Part shown: positions 19,349 through 27,039 of the stretch, piece by piece
How the letters are laid out: every line of letters starts with the position of its first letter
How positions within the stretch are numbered: position 1 is the stretch's first letter
Assembly (NCBI GenBank): GCA_965213775.1
Contig: CBDCAC010000001.1
Span: forward strand, 459,598 to 523,597
From: Lichenicoccus sp965213775
GTDB taxonomy: Bacteria; Pseudomonadota; Alphaproteobacteria; Acetobacterales; Acetobacteraceae
Direction of reading: 5' to 3'
Length of the DNA: 64,000 nt
Notes under the pieces: model-generated
The model's input: the letters and a program-made list of their open reading frames with translations, nothing else
What the model was told of the DNA's origin: nothing
Database searches by the model: none
Position numbers and translations under genes: made by a program

Positions 19349-19380
19349 CCGGATCCTCAGATTGCCGGATCCTCAGATTG
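19349..19380. promoter_or_regulatory. tandem 16 bp direct repeats upstream of AraC gene
   Basis: CCGGATCCTCAGATTG occurs twice, head to tail, with no spacer, ending 13 bases before the AraC start at 19394. A partial third copy (CGGATCTC) lies just upstream. The space 19252-19393 separates the regulator from the divergent galactoside operon, and AraC proteins bind direct repeats, so this is a candidate operator. AraC half-sites are usually spaced about two helical turns apart, so this tight spacing is atypical. Confidence 0.55.
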
Positions 19381-19393
19381 ATAGGGCTTGCGG

Positions 19394-20260
19394 ATGTCGC
19401 TCCCTGAGGAACCGCCCGATCCGCCGCCGCACGTGTTCTGGACCGGGCGGCGCACCGAGATGCTGCCGATGGCCAGCGCGCACGCGCACAGCCAGCTCGA
19501 GATCAACCTGATCCTGGGCGGCGGCGCCAGCTACGCCTTCGGCGGCCGGGACGTCGCCGTGACCGCCGGCGAGCTGGTGCTGTTCTGGGGTGCGGTGCCG
19601 CACCGGCCCGCGACCGTCGCCGAGGGCACCCGCTTCGTCTGCCTGTACCTGCCGATCGAGATGTTCCTCGCCCTGCCGCTCTCCGCCTCGCTGCGCTGCG
19701 CGGTGCTGGCGGGCGGCATGATCGCCGCGCGCGAGCCGATCGAGGCGGCCTGGGCGCAACGTCTGCATGAGGAGCTGCTGTCCGGCGACCAGCGCCTGAT
19801 CGAGCTCGACCGGCTGGAGATCGAGCTGCGACTGCGGCGCGTCGACCTCACCGGCTGGAGCGACCGCGCGGGCGGCGGCGGCGAGGCCGGCGGGCGGAGC
19901 GGCGGCCGCGACGCCAAGGTGTGCGCGATGGCGCGCTTCCTCATCTCGCACGCCACCGGCCGGATCACCGCGGCGTCGGTGGCCGACGCGGTCGGGCTGC
20001 ATCCGAACTACGCGATGACGCTGTTCAAGGAGGCGCTCGGCATGACGCTGGGCGAGTATCTCACGCGCTACCGGCTCTACCTGGCGCAGTCGATGCTTCT
20101 CGCCGACGGGCGCGACGTGGCCTCGATCGCCTTCGATGCCGGCTTCGGATCGTTGTCGCGGTTCCACGAGGCCTTCCGCCGCCGCTTCGGCGTCTCGCCG
20201 AACCGCTTCCGCCGCGCCGCCGGCGGCGGCGAGCCGGGCCTCTCGACGCAGCCTCTCTGA
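19394..20260 (+). CDS. AraC-family regulator of the galactoside operon
   Basis: A 288-residue regulator resembling MelR-type AraC proteins. The N-terminal cupin half contains AHAHSQLEINLILGGGASYAFGG and the phrase ELVLFWGAVPHRP, typical of sugar-sensing members. A Gly-rich linker near residues 155-175 leads to the C-terminal DNA-binding unit with helices ITAASVADAVGLHPNYAMTLF and RDVASIAFDAGFGSLSRFHEAF. It diverges from the ABC/galactosidase operon, which it most likely activates. A TTG at 19388 is an alternative start six bases upstream. Confidence 0.88.
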   Translation: MSLPEEPPDPPPHVFWTGRRTEMLPMASAHAHSQLEINLILGGGASYAFGGRDVAVTAGELVLFWGAVPHRPATVAEGTRFVCLYLPIEMFLALPLSASLRCAVLAGGMIAAREPIEAAWAQRLHEELLSGDQRLIELDRLEIELRLRRVDLTGWSDRAGGGGEAGGRSGGRDAKVCAMARFLISHATGRITAASVADAVGLHPNYAMTLFKEALGMTLGEYLTRYRLYLAQSMLLADGRDVASIAFDAGFGSLSRFHEAFRRRFGVSPNRFRRAAGGGEPGLSTQPL

Positions 20261-20366
20261 GTGCCGCTCACGCTGCGGCGAGCCGCACGCCGCGGCCGCG
20301 CTTTGCGATTGACGCGGCGGCGCCGCACGATAAACTCGCCTTCGTATCAAAATCTGGATCGTCGCC

Positions 20367-20663
20367 ATGGCGGAAGACACATCGCGTTCGGCCGAGATCG
20401 TGCGCATCCCGCTGGATCCGCAGGCTCGGCTGCGCGGCGCCCTGCGCATGCTGGAGACCAGGCTCGACCAGCAGCGCGCCAGCATCGCCACTTGGCGCGA
20501 CGCGCTCGGTGGCCTGCGGGTGGTCAGCCGCGAGCTCCGGGAGGGTGCCGAGGCCTGCCAGATCTCGGTCGACCAGCTCGCCGGGCGCCTCACCGAGGCA
20601 CGGCGCGCGGTCGCGACGCTGGACCGGACCGCGGACCGGCTGGCCGAGGCCGCGATCGGCTGA
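20367..20663 (+). CDS. small helical protein, unknown
   Basis: A 98-residue protein I do not recognise. It is rich in Arg, Ala and Leu with heptad-like spacing from about residue 20 to 95 (LRGALRMLETRLDQQRASIATW and LREGAEACQISVDQLAGRLTEARRAV), so a helical hairpin or coiled coil is likely. There is no signal peptide or membrane segment. It converges with the gene at 20684 and has no clear operon partner. Codon use fits the neighbours, which supports a real gene. Confidence 0.55.
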   Translation: MAEDTSRSAEIVRIPLDPQARLRGALRMLETRLDQQRASIATWRDALGGLRVVSRELREGAEACQISVDQLAGRLTEARRAVATLDRTADRLAEAAIG

Positions 20664-20683
20664 GACGGCTGGCGCCGGAGCGG

Positions 20684-20995
20684 TCAGGCGGCCGTCTCGC
20701 GATACCATCTGAAGAGATCGAGCATCGGGTTGGTCGCTGCGTTCCGCGCCGGGACGTCACGCTCCATCTGATCTGCCGCCAGATCGAGCTCGATGTCGGT
20801 CAGGGCACCATGCTGGTGCCCGGGCCGCCGCGCTCCGTACAGCGCCGTCACGATATCCTCGGCGGAGATCGGGTAGCCCTCCGAGGTGGCGTAGGCGGCG
20901 AGCCGCTCCGGCCCGCGCGCAGCCTCACGCAGCAGACCCCTGGCCAGCTCCGGGATCTGCTCGGTGTTCTCGATCAGGCGTCGCAGGTGGTCCAT
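20684..20995 (-). CDS. small protein with Nif11-like N-terminal region
   Basis: A 103-residue protein. Residues 1-50 (IPELARGLLREAARGPERLAAY then ATSEGYPISAEDIVTALYG) match the pattern of the Nif11 domain: a helix, a short turn, then a G-Y/F-x-[IF]-[ST]-x-[ED] motif. Nif11 domains occur in nitrogen-fixation-associated proteins and as leader peptides of ribosomally made natural products. Here the tail lacks a Gly-Gly cleavage site and any Cys/Ser-rich core, and no modification enzyme gene is close, so a precursor-peptide role is not supported. The domain match is by eye. Confidence 0.5.
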   Translation of the reverse strand: MDHLRRLIENTEQIPELARGLLREAARGPERLAAYATSEGYPISAEDIVTALYGARRPGHQHGALTDIELDLAADQMERDVPARNAATNPMLDLFRWYRETAA

Positions 20996-21286
20996 ACCGT
21001 CCGCTCCCCGTCTCGATCGCTACCGCCTCGATGGTTCCAGTCGCCCGCCGCCTGCCTCCCTGCTGCGGCAGCCCGGAGCCGGCACGCGTCTCCTCGCGCA
21101 TGTCGGGCATCATGAGGAATACGTTATTGGACCGCAACGTAATTCGGATCCGCGGGCGGCCGTTCGGCTGCCGCCGGCAGGTTCCTGCCGCGACAGACCC
21201 GCGGGCGCGCCGCGTCACGGGCGATTTTAGCTTGCCGAACGACCTGCCTCGACGGACGTTGCCCCACTGCAAGCTGGAGCGCTGAC

Positions 21287-21481
21287 ATGCTGACCCTTCT
21301 CGTCGTCATCCTGGTCATCCTCGCCCTCGGAAGCGGCGGCTACGGCTTCCGTTCGGGCTGGTATGGCGGCTCGCGGGGCACCGGCTTCAACGGGCTCGGC
21401 TTGCTGCCGCTGCTGCTCATCATCATCGTGCTGTTCCTGCTGTTCCGCGGGATCGGCACACCGGTCGCGACCGCACCCTAA
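21287..21481 (+). CDS. small Gly-rich membrane protein (DUF3309-like)
   Basis: A 64-residue protein with a hydrophobic stretch at each end (LTLLVVILVILALG and LLPLLLIIIVLFLLF) and a Gly/Tyr/Ser-rich middle (GGYGFRSGWYGGSRGTG). The layout resembles DUF3309 proteins, small membrane peptides of unknown role in proteobacteria, but the match is by pattern only. A hairpin terminator follows at 21508. The ~290 bp before it (20996-21286) hold no gene I can support. Confidence 0.6.
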   Translation: MLTLLVVILVILALGSGGYGFRSGWYGGSRGTGFNGLGLLPLLLIIIVLFLLFRGIGTPVATAP

Positions 21482-21507
21482 GTCCGGACCCTAGCCCCCG
21501 ATACGAG

Positions 21508-21535
21508 AACGGCCGGCGCCCACGCGCCGGCCGTT
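21508..21535. terminator. bidirectional hairpin terminator
   Basis: A perfect 12 bp stem AACGGCCGGCGC / GCGCCGGCCGTT with a 4 base loop lies between the convergent genes ending at 21481 and 21566. It would stop transcription from both sides. Confidence 0.75.
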
Positions 21536-21565
21536 GCCGCGATCATGCCCCTCGGGCGCAGGCGA

Positions 21566-21823
21566 TCAGATGGTCCGGCGGCCGACGACGGCGTGGTAGA
21601 TGAACAGCACGATCACCGCGCCGACGATGGCCACGATCAGGCTGTAGAGGTTCAGGCCGGTGACGCCGCCGGCTCCGAAGGCGCTGAACACGAAGCCGCC
21701 CACGACCGCGCCCACGACACCGAGGACGATGTCTAGGATCAGGCCCTCGCCGGACTTGTTGACGATCTTGCTGCCGATGAACCCGGCGACGAGGCCGAGT
21801 ACGACCCACGCGATGATTGACAT
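21566..21823 (-). CDS. GlsB/YeaQ/YmgE-family stress-response membrane protein
   Basis: An 85-residue inner-membrane protein of the transglycosylase-associated (GlsB/YeaQ/YmgE) family. Three hydrophobic segments separated by Gly-rich turns are typical: MSIIAWVVLGLVAGFIGSKI, ILDIVLGVVGAVVGGFVFSAFG and LIVAIVGAVIVLFIYHAVVGR. The start at 21823 has GGGAG upstream and removes a poorly conserved extension. Family members are induced by general stress; their biochemical role is not known. It stands alone, converging with the small membrane protein at 21287. Confidence 0.9.
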   Translation of the reverse strand: MSIIAWVVLGLVAGFIGSKIVNKSGEGLILDIVLGVVGAVVGGFVFSAFGAGGVTGLNLYSLIVAIVGAVIVLFIYHAVVGRRTI

Positions 21824-21989
21824 AAGACGATGCTCCCGAAATTCTGCTGCTGGAACTGATGTAGCCGACGCCACCTGGACGAGAGACATCGCACCGGCAA
21901 GCCGGTCCGCTCCGCCTGAACGTGAGGACGCGTCAGGACCGCGTTGGTTGCAACCGGCGCGGCGACGGCATCATTTCTGAGATGTCATA

Positions 21990-23309
21990 TCATCTTCCGA
22001 GCCTGTCATCCTCCGATCCGGGGTGCGGCGGCGGCGCCTCGATCGCCGCCAGCGCCGCATCGACGCCGGCCCCGGGGCGCAGCGACATCCCGGCACCACG
22101 CAGCACCGTCTCCAGCGCGCCCAGCGTGATCAGCACGTTATGGCCACGGCAGTTATAGCCCATGGTGCCGATGCGCCAGATCCGGCCCGCCAGCGGCCCG
22201 AAGGCGGTGCCGATCTCGATCTCGAACTGCGTGCGCATGCGGCATCGCACCGCCTCGCCGTCGATGCCCGCAGGGATCACGATGCCGACCACGTTGTCCA
22301 TCTTGTGCGCGAGGTCGCCGAACAGCTGCAGGCCCATCGCCTGCAGGCCGAGCACCATCGCCCGGCCGATCCGCCGGTGCCGGCGGATGCGGGCCTCGAG
22401 CCCCTCCTCGAGCACCAGGCGGGCGCATTCGCGCGCGCCGTACAGCATGGTGGTCGCCTCGGTATGATGGTTGAGCCGCCGCTCGGACCAGTATTCCATC
22501 AGCATCGCCAGGTCGAAATAGTTCGAGCCGATGCGCGGCCCGGGACCCTCCGGCGCGACATCCCGGCCCGCCCCGGCGGCGGCGCTCTGGGCGATGCCCC
22601 GCTCGACGTGGCGGCGCCGGGCGATCTGCGCCGCCGCCCGGTCGGAGATGGTGATCGGCGCCACCCCGGCGGGTCCGGCGAGGCATTTCTGCAGCCCCGC
22701 GGTGACGATGTCGGCACCCCATTCATCGACCGGCACCGGCATGCCCGCCAGGGTGGCGGTGGCGTCGACGTAGAGCCGCGCGTCGTACTCCGCGCAGATC
22801 CGGCCGATCTCGTGCATCGGCTGCGCCATGGTGGTGGAGGTGTCGCCGTGCACGCAGGCGACGACGCGCGGACGCGTCCGACGCACCGCCTCGTGCACCG
22901 CATCGACCGCCAGCACGCGGCCCCACTCGGCCTGCACGCTGCTGACCACGCCGCCGCAGCGCTCGGCGATCTCGCGCAGCAGCAGCCCGAAGCGGCCGAA
23001 ATCGAGGATCAGCACCGGATCTCCCGGCTCGATCAGCGACACCAGTGCGGCCTCGATCGCGGCCCTGGCACTGCCGTCGATCAGGAAGGTCCAGCGGTTC
23101 GCGGTCTGGAACACGTGGCGATAAAGCGCCATCGTCTCGTTCATGTAGTGGGTGAACTCAGGATCGAACTGGCCCAGCAGCTGCGCCGACATCGCCCGGA
23201 GCACGCGCGGATGGGCGTTGATCGGTCCCGGCCCCATCAGCAGGCGGGCAGGCGGGTCGATCTCGGCGAAATCGTGCGGCGACGGCGACGTCGTATGATC
23301 AACCTTCAT
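21990..23309 (-). CDS. class V aminotransferase, ureidoglycine-glyoxylate type (PucG-like)
   Basis: A 439-residue PLP enzyme. The N-terminus PARLLMGPGPINAHPRVLRAM and AQLLGQFDPEFTHYMNETM, the VHGDTSTTMAQP segment and the Lys208 site in VTAGLQKCLAGPAGVAPIT are those of the PucG/alanine-glyoxylate aminotransferase family. PucG moves the amino group of (S)-ureidoglycine to glyoxylate in purine breakdown. The start at 23309 has AGGGGAT upstream. No other purine-degradation gene is nearby, so a broader alanine- or serine-glyoxylate role remains possible. It diverges from the M29 peptidase gene. Confidence 0.85.
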   Translation of the reverse strand: MKVDHTTSPSPHDFAEIDPPARLLMGPGPINAHPRVLRAMSAQLLGQFDPEFTHYMNETMALYRHVFQTANRWTFLIDGSARAAIEAALVSLIEPGDPVLILDFGRFGLLLREIAERCGGVVSSVQAEWGRVLAVDAVHEAVRRTRPRVVACVHGDTSTTMAQPMHEIGRICAEYDARLYVDATATLAGMPVPVDEWGADIVTAGLQKCLAGPAGVAPITISDRAAAQIARRRHVERGIAQSAAAGAGRDVAPEGPGPRIGSNYFDLAMLMEYWSERRLNHHTEATTMLYGARECARLVLEEGLEARIRRHRRIGRAMVLGLQAMGLQLFGDLAHKMDNVVGIVIPAGIDGEAVRCRMRTQFEIEIGTAFGPLAGRIWRIGTMGYNCRGHNVLITLGALETVLRGAGMSLRPGAGVDAALAAIEAPPPHPGSEDDRLGR

Positions 23310-23451
23310 ATGATGATCCCCTGGGAAGCTTCCGGCCGCCCTGCCGGCGGGTCGTCCCCGGTTGCAGCCGTGCGGCGGAGGCACCACAAGAGAGCGGCCG
23401 GCACCGGAACACAAGTGCCGGCACCCGCATCGCTCGGCAGGAGACCTGACC

Positions 23452-24714
23452 ATGGACGGCCGCACCCCCTCCCCCGCTTCGCGGCGCGACGCGATGCTCG
23501 ACCGGCTGGGCGAGGTCGTCGTCCGGATCGGCCTCAACCTCGCGGCGGGACAGGAGCTGGTGATCACGGCGCCGATCGACGCCGCCGAGCTGGTGCGGCG
23601 CGTCACCGAGCAGGCCTACAAGGCGGGAGCCTCGCTGGTGACCACCTTCTTCACCGACGAGATCGCCAAGCGCGCCCGCTTCCGCTACGCCCCCGACGCC
23701 GCCTTCGACACCGCCGCGACCTGGCTCGCCGACGGCATCGCCCAGGCCTTCCGACGCAATGCCGCCCGCCTCGCCATCACCGGCGAGGATCCGGCCCTGC
23801 TGTCCGGCGAGGACCCCGAGCGGATCGCGCGCGCCAACCGGGCGAACTCGGTGGCCAACCAGGCCTCGCTCGAGCTGATCACCAATTTCGCGATCAACTG
23901 GAACATCATCGCCTGCGCGACGCCGGCCTGGGCGCGCACCATGTTCCCGGGCGAGCCCGAGCCGGACGCGATCGACAAGCTCTGGGACGCGATCTTCGCC
24001 GCCTCCCGGCTCGACGGCGCCGATCCGGTCGCGGCCTGGCGCGCCCACGACCAGCGCCTGCACGCGCGCGCGGCGGCGCTGGACGCGCGCCGCTACGCGA
24101 CGCTGCACTTCCAGGGTCCGGGCACCGACCTCAGCGTCGGCCTCGCCGACGGGCACAGATGGCTCGGCGGCTCCGGGACCGCGGCGAACGGCATCACCTG
24201 CATCCCCAACATCCCGACCGAGGAGGTGTTCACCACCCCGCACCGGCAGCGCGTCGAGGGGACCGTGCGCAGCACCAAGCCGCTCTCCTACCAGGGCACG
24301 CTGATCGACGGGATCGAGGTGCGCTTCGAGGGGGGGCGCATCGTCGAGGCGCACGCGACCCGGGGAAGTGCCGTGCTCGACCGCGTGCTCGGCACCGACG
24401 AGGGCGCGCGCCGGCTCGGCGAGGTGGCGCTGGTGCCGCATTCCTCGCCGATCTCCAGCAGCGGCCTGCTGTTCCAGAACACCCTGTTCGACGAGAACGC
24501 CGCCAGCCACATCGCGCTCGGTCAGGCCTACGCCAGCTGCCTGCATGAGGCCGTCGGACAGGACGCATCGGCGCTGGCGGCACGCGGGGCGAATGCCAGC
24601 CTGATCCATATCGACTGGATGATCGGCTCCGGCGCGATCGACCTGGACGGCATCACCGGCTCCGGCGCGCGCGAGCCGCTGATGCGGGCGGGCGAGTGGG
24701 TCAGCGCGGCCTGA
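23452..24714 (+). CDS. M29-family aminopeptidase
   Basis: A 420-residue metallo-aminopeptidase related to aminopeptidase T/AmpS, which removes N-terminal residues using two metal ions in a dimer. Family landmarks are visible: NLAAGQELVITAPIDAAELVR at the N-terminus, GTDLSVGLADGHRWLGG, the ligand Glu in CIPNIPTEEVFTTPHR, FDENAASHIALGQAY with the ligand His, and HIDWMIGSG with the ligand Asp close to the C-terminus. The start at 23452 has AGGAG upstream. The next gene starts inside its last codons, so the two are coupled. Confidence 0.9.
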   Translation: MDGRTPSPASRRDAMLDRLGEVVVRIGLNLAAGQELVITAPIDAAELVRRVTEQAYKAGASLVTTFFTDEIAKRARFRYAPDAAFDTAATWLADGIAQAFRRNAARLAITGEDPALLSGEDPERIARANRANSVANQASLELITNFAINWNIIACATPAWARTMFPGEPEPDAIDKLWDAIFAASRLDGADPVAAWRAHDQRLHARAAALDARRYATLHFQGPGTDLSVGLADGHRWLGGSGTAANGITCIPNIPTEEVFTTPHRQRVEGTVRSTKPLSYQGTLIDGIEVRFEGGRIVEAHATRGSAVLDRVLGTDEGARRLGEVALVPHSSPISSSGLLFQNTLFDENAASHIALGQAYASCLHEAVGQDASALAARGANASLIHIDWMIGSGAIDLDGITGSGAREPLMRAGEWVSAA

Positions 24715-25148
24715 ACCGGCCCGGCGCGGGCGCCGAGCGCTGGCGCAGCGGGCTGCGCTGGGCGCTCGCCGCGATCTACCTGGCGGCCGGTGTGTTCCAC
24801 CTGCGCGACACCGCCGCCTTCGTCTCGATCGTGCCGGACTGGGTGCCCGACCCGCATGCCACGGTGATCGCAACCGGCTGCTGCGAGATCCTGGGTGCGG
24901 CGGCGCTGATCACGGTCCGCCTGCGCCGGCTCGCCGGGATCATGCTGGCGCTGTATGCGGTCTGCGTCTATCCGGCGAACATCAAGCACGCGGTGGACGG
25001 CATCGCGATCGGCGGCACCCGGCTCGGCTGGGGCTATCACGCGCCGAGGCTGGCGTTGCAGCCGGTCCTGGTCTGGTGGGCGCTGTTCTGCGGCCAGGTG
25101 ATCGACTGGCCGTTCTATCGACATAATCGGGTGAATCCGGAAAGTTGA
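24696..25148 (+). CDS. DoxX-like integral membrane protein
   Basis: A 150-residue inner-membrane protein with four hydrophobic segments (LRWALAAIYLAAGVFHL; VIATGCCEILGAAALITV; RLAGIMLALYAVCVYPANI; PVLVWWALFCGQVIDW). The phrase AGVFHLRDTAAFVSIVPDWVP and CEILGAAALIT are typical of DoxX/DoxD-type proteins, whose function is often unknown. It starts with GTG inside the end of the M29 gene (19 bases overlap), so translation is probably coupled. Confidence 0.75.
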   Translation: MGQRGLNRPGAGAERWRSGLRWALAAIYLAAGVFHLRDTAAFVSIVPDWVPDPHATVIATGCCEILGAAALITVRLRRLAGIMLALYAVCVYPANIKHAVDGIAIGGTRLGWGYHAPRLALQPVLVWWALFCGQVIDWPFYRHNRVNPES

Positions 25149-25241
25149 TGAGCTGCGGCCTGCCGTGGCCGGAACCGAGGCTGGACGAAGGAGCTTGCCC
25201 ACCGGATACCTATCCCGATCCGAATTCGCGAGGCTCAGTCC

Positions 25242-26165
25242 ATGCTCGATATCGAAGCTTCCGCCGCTGGCACTTCTCCGTCCTCGGACGCCTCCCCCGG
25301 CACCGGGCGGCGCGAATGGGTGCAGCGGCTGGGCGCCGGCGCGGTCGGCTCCGCGGTCGCGGCGTCGATCGGCGGCGCGGCCGTCGCGCTGAGCGGCAGC
25401 GCCGCCAGGGCCGCCACCATCACCGATGCCGACATCTTCAACTTCGCGCTGAACTTCGAGTATCTCGGCGCCGAGTACTATCTTCGCGCCATCTCGGGCA
25501 GCGGGCTCAACGCGTCGATGCTGACCGGCACCGGCACCCAGGGCACGGTGACCGGCGGCAGCATGGTGCCGTTCAACGGCTCGGCGATCGAATCCTACGC
25601 GCAGCGGCTGGCGGTCGACGAGATCGCCCATGTCGAGTTCATCCGCGCGACGCTGGGGTCGTACGCGATCTCCGAGCCCTCGATCAACCTGGACACCAGC
25701 TGGACCACGCTGGCGATCGCGGCGGGGCTGATCGCGGCGGGGCAGACCTTCAACCCGTTCGCCGATCCGATCTCGTTCCTGCTCGGCGCCTACGTCATCG
25801 AGGATGTCTGCGTCACCGCCCTGACCGGTGCCGCGGCCCTGCTGACCAACCCGAACAACGTCACCGCGGCGGCGGGCCTGCTGGGCACCGAGGGCTACCA
25901 GGCCGGCATGATCCGCACCCTGCTGTCCGACCTGGGCGCGGGTGTCGCGACCGACGCGATCTCCAACCTGCGCTCGGCCCTGTCGGGCGTGGTCGACGAT
26001 GCCGGAACCACCATCCCCGGCAACGCCTACAACTTCATCCCGAACGATATCAACGGCTTGGCCTACACGCGCACGCCGGCGCAGGTGCTGAACATCGCCT
26101 ATGGCGGCGGTGCGTCGGCGAATTATGGTTTCTTCCCGAACCGCGTGAACGGGCTCATCAACTAG
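25242..26165 (+). CDS. Tat-exported ferritin-like domain protein
   Basis: A 307-residue protein with a twin-arginine-type signal (GRREWVQRLGAGAVGSAVAAS, cleavage after SAARA near residue 57) and a four-helix ferritin-like domain (residues ~60-220). Candidate metal residues are Glu in FALNFEYLGAEYYLRA and the Glu-x-x-His of AVDEIAHVEFIRATLG, with a later Glu in YVIEDVCVTAL. Tat export suggests it folds, perhaps with metal, before secretion. The C-terminal 80 residues contain Asn/Gly-rich repeats. Its role (desiccation- or stress-related proteins are known in this family) is not established. A strong hairpin follows the stop. Confidence 0.85.
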   Translation: MLDIEASAAGTSPSSDASPGTGRREWVQRLGAGAVGSAVAASIGGAAVALSGSAARAATITDADIFNFALNFEYLGAEYYLRAISGSGLNASMLTGTGTQGTVTGGSMVPFNGSAIESYAQRLAVDEIAHVEFIRATLGSYAISEPSINLDTSWTTLAIAAGLIAAGQTFNPFADPISFLLGAYVIEDVCVTALTGAAALLTNPNNVTAAAGLLGTEGYQAGMIRTLLSDLGAGVATDAISNLRSALSGVVDDAGTTIPGNAYNFIPNDINGLAYTRTPAQVLNIAYGGGASANYGFFPNRVNGLIN

Positions 26166-26177
26166 GCACGGACAACC

Positions 26178-26208
26178 AGACGCCCGGATCGGCACGATCA
26201 GGGCGTCT
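26178..26208. terminator. long hairpin after the ferritin-like gene
   Basis: AGACGCCC / GGGCGTCT with an inner GATCG / CGATC pair gives a 13 bp stem with one mismatch and a 3 base loop. It begins 13 bases after the ferritin-like stop at 26165 and overlaps the end of the pspF-like remnant. Confidence 0.7.
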
Positions 26209-26910
26209 CCACATCACGGCCGAGCAGGCCGTGCGTCTTGAGATGGTGGCGGAACTGATAGTAGGTCAGCCCGAGCGCGCGTGACGCCGCGCGCTGACTG
26301 AACCGATGCGATCGTAGTGCCTGCGTCAGCAGGCTGTGCTCGAATGCCCGGGTTCGCGCCGAGAAGTCTTACTCCTCGATCGGCGGTTCCGCTGTTGTCG
26401 TCGGAGCCAATGCCTGGATCTGCGCGGCGTTGCGGGTCGGGAACGGGTTCAGCACGATCCGCTCCAGTGGCTTCGACGCGGCTGTCATACGGTAGACGCT
26501 GCGCTCGACCACGTTGCGCAACTCGCGCACGTTGCCCGGCCAGTCATGCTCCTGCAGGGTCTTCATCGCTCTCGGCGCGGAGCCCGCGAACATCTCGCGC
26601 CCCAGCTCTCGCGTCATGCGTATCGCGAAGTGGCCGCCGAGCAGAGCTATCTCCTCGCGTCGCTCGCGCAGCGCCGGCACCTTGATCACGTCGAACGCCA
26701 GCCGGTCGAGCAGGTCGGCGCGGAAGGCCCCGGTGCGCGACAGCTCCGGCAGGTCCGCGTGGGTCGCGCCGATCACCCGCAGCAGCTTCTCCTGCACCGG
26801 CAGCGGCGCGGTGGCGATCTCGTCGAGGACAGGGTGCCGCCATCGGCGAGCGGCGACATCTCGATCCATCGGCTCGTGCGGGAGTTTCGCGATCGTGACG
26901 CGGCGGATCG
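26198..26910 (-). pseudogene. decayed pspF-like sigma-54 activator gene
   Basis: Remnant of an AAA+ enhancer-binding regulator resembling PspF. Recognisable pieces, reading toward lower coordinates, are SPLADGGTL, then after a lost base near 26830 LDEIATAPLPVQEKLLRVI, then DVIKVPALRERREEIALL, HDWPGNVRELRNVVERSVYRM, and finally a Fis-type helix-turn-helix (LGLTYYQFRHHLKTHGL). Defects: the N-terminal half with Walker A is gone, a frameshift follows GGTL, about 20 residues are missing after LLRVI, and TAA at 26369-26371 interrupts the frame before the DNA-binding part. A palindromic repeat copy abuts the broken end. No psp structural genes are near. Confidence 0.82.
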
Positions 26911-26912
26911 AT

Positions 26913-27026
26913 AGGCAAGGGCTCTGCCCTTGACCCGTCGGGGCCGGCGGCCCCAAACCCCATTTTCTAGAATTGAGGTTCTCAAAGGCTTGCCTTTTAT
27001 GGGGTCAAGGGCAAAGCCCCTTGCCT
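26913..27026. repeat. palindromic intergenic repeat, copy 2
   Basis: A ~114 bp element nearly identical (about seven differences) to the copy at 2654, with inverted ends AGGCAAGGGCTCTGCCC and GCAAAGCCCCTTGCCT, and central GGGGCCGGCGGCCCC and TTTTCTAGAA. It lies between the broken pspF-like gene and the sugar transferase gene, both on the minus strand. Confidence 0.8.
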
Positions 27027-27039
27027 TTATCCGCAGCCG

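Noticed and set aside
20684..20995. Precursor of a ribosomally made natural product
   Set aside because: No Gly-Gly cleavage site, no Cys/Ser/Thr-rich core and no modification or transport genes lie nearby.
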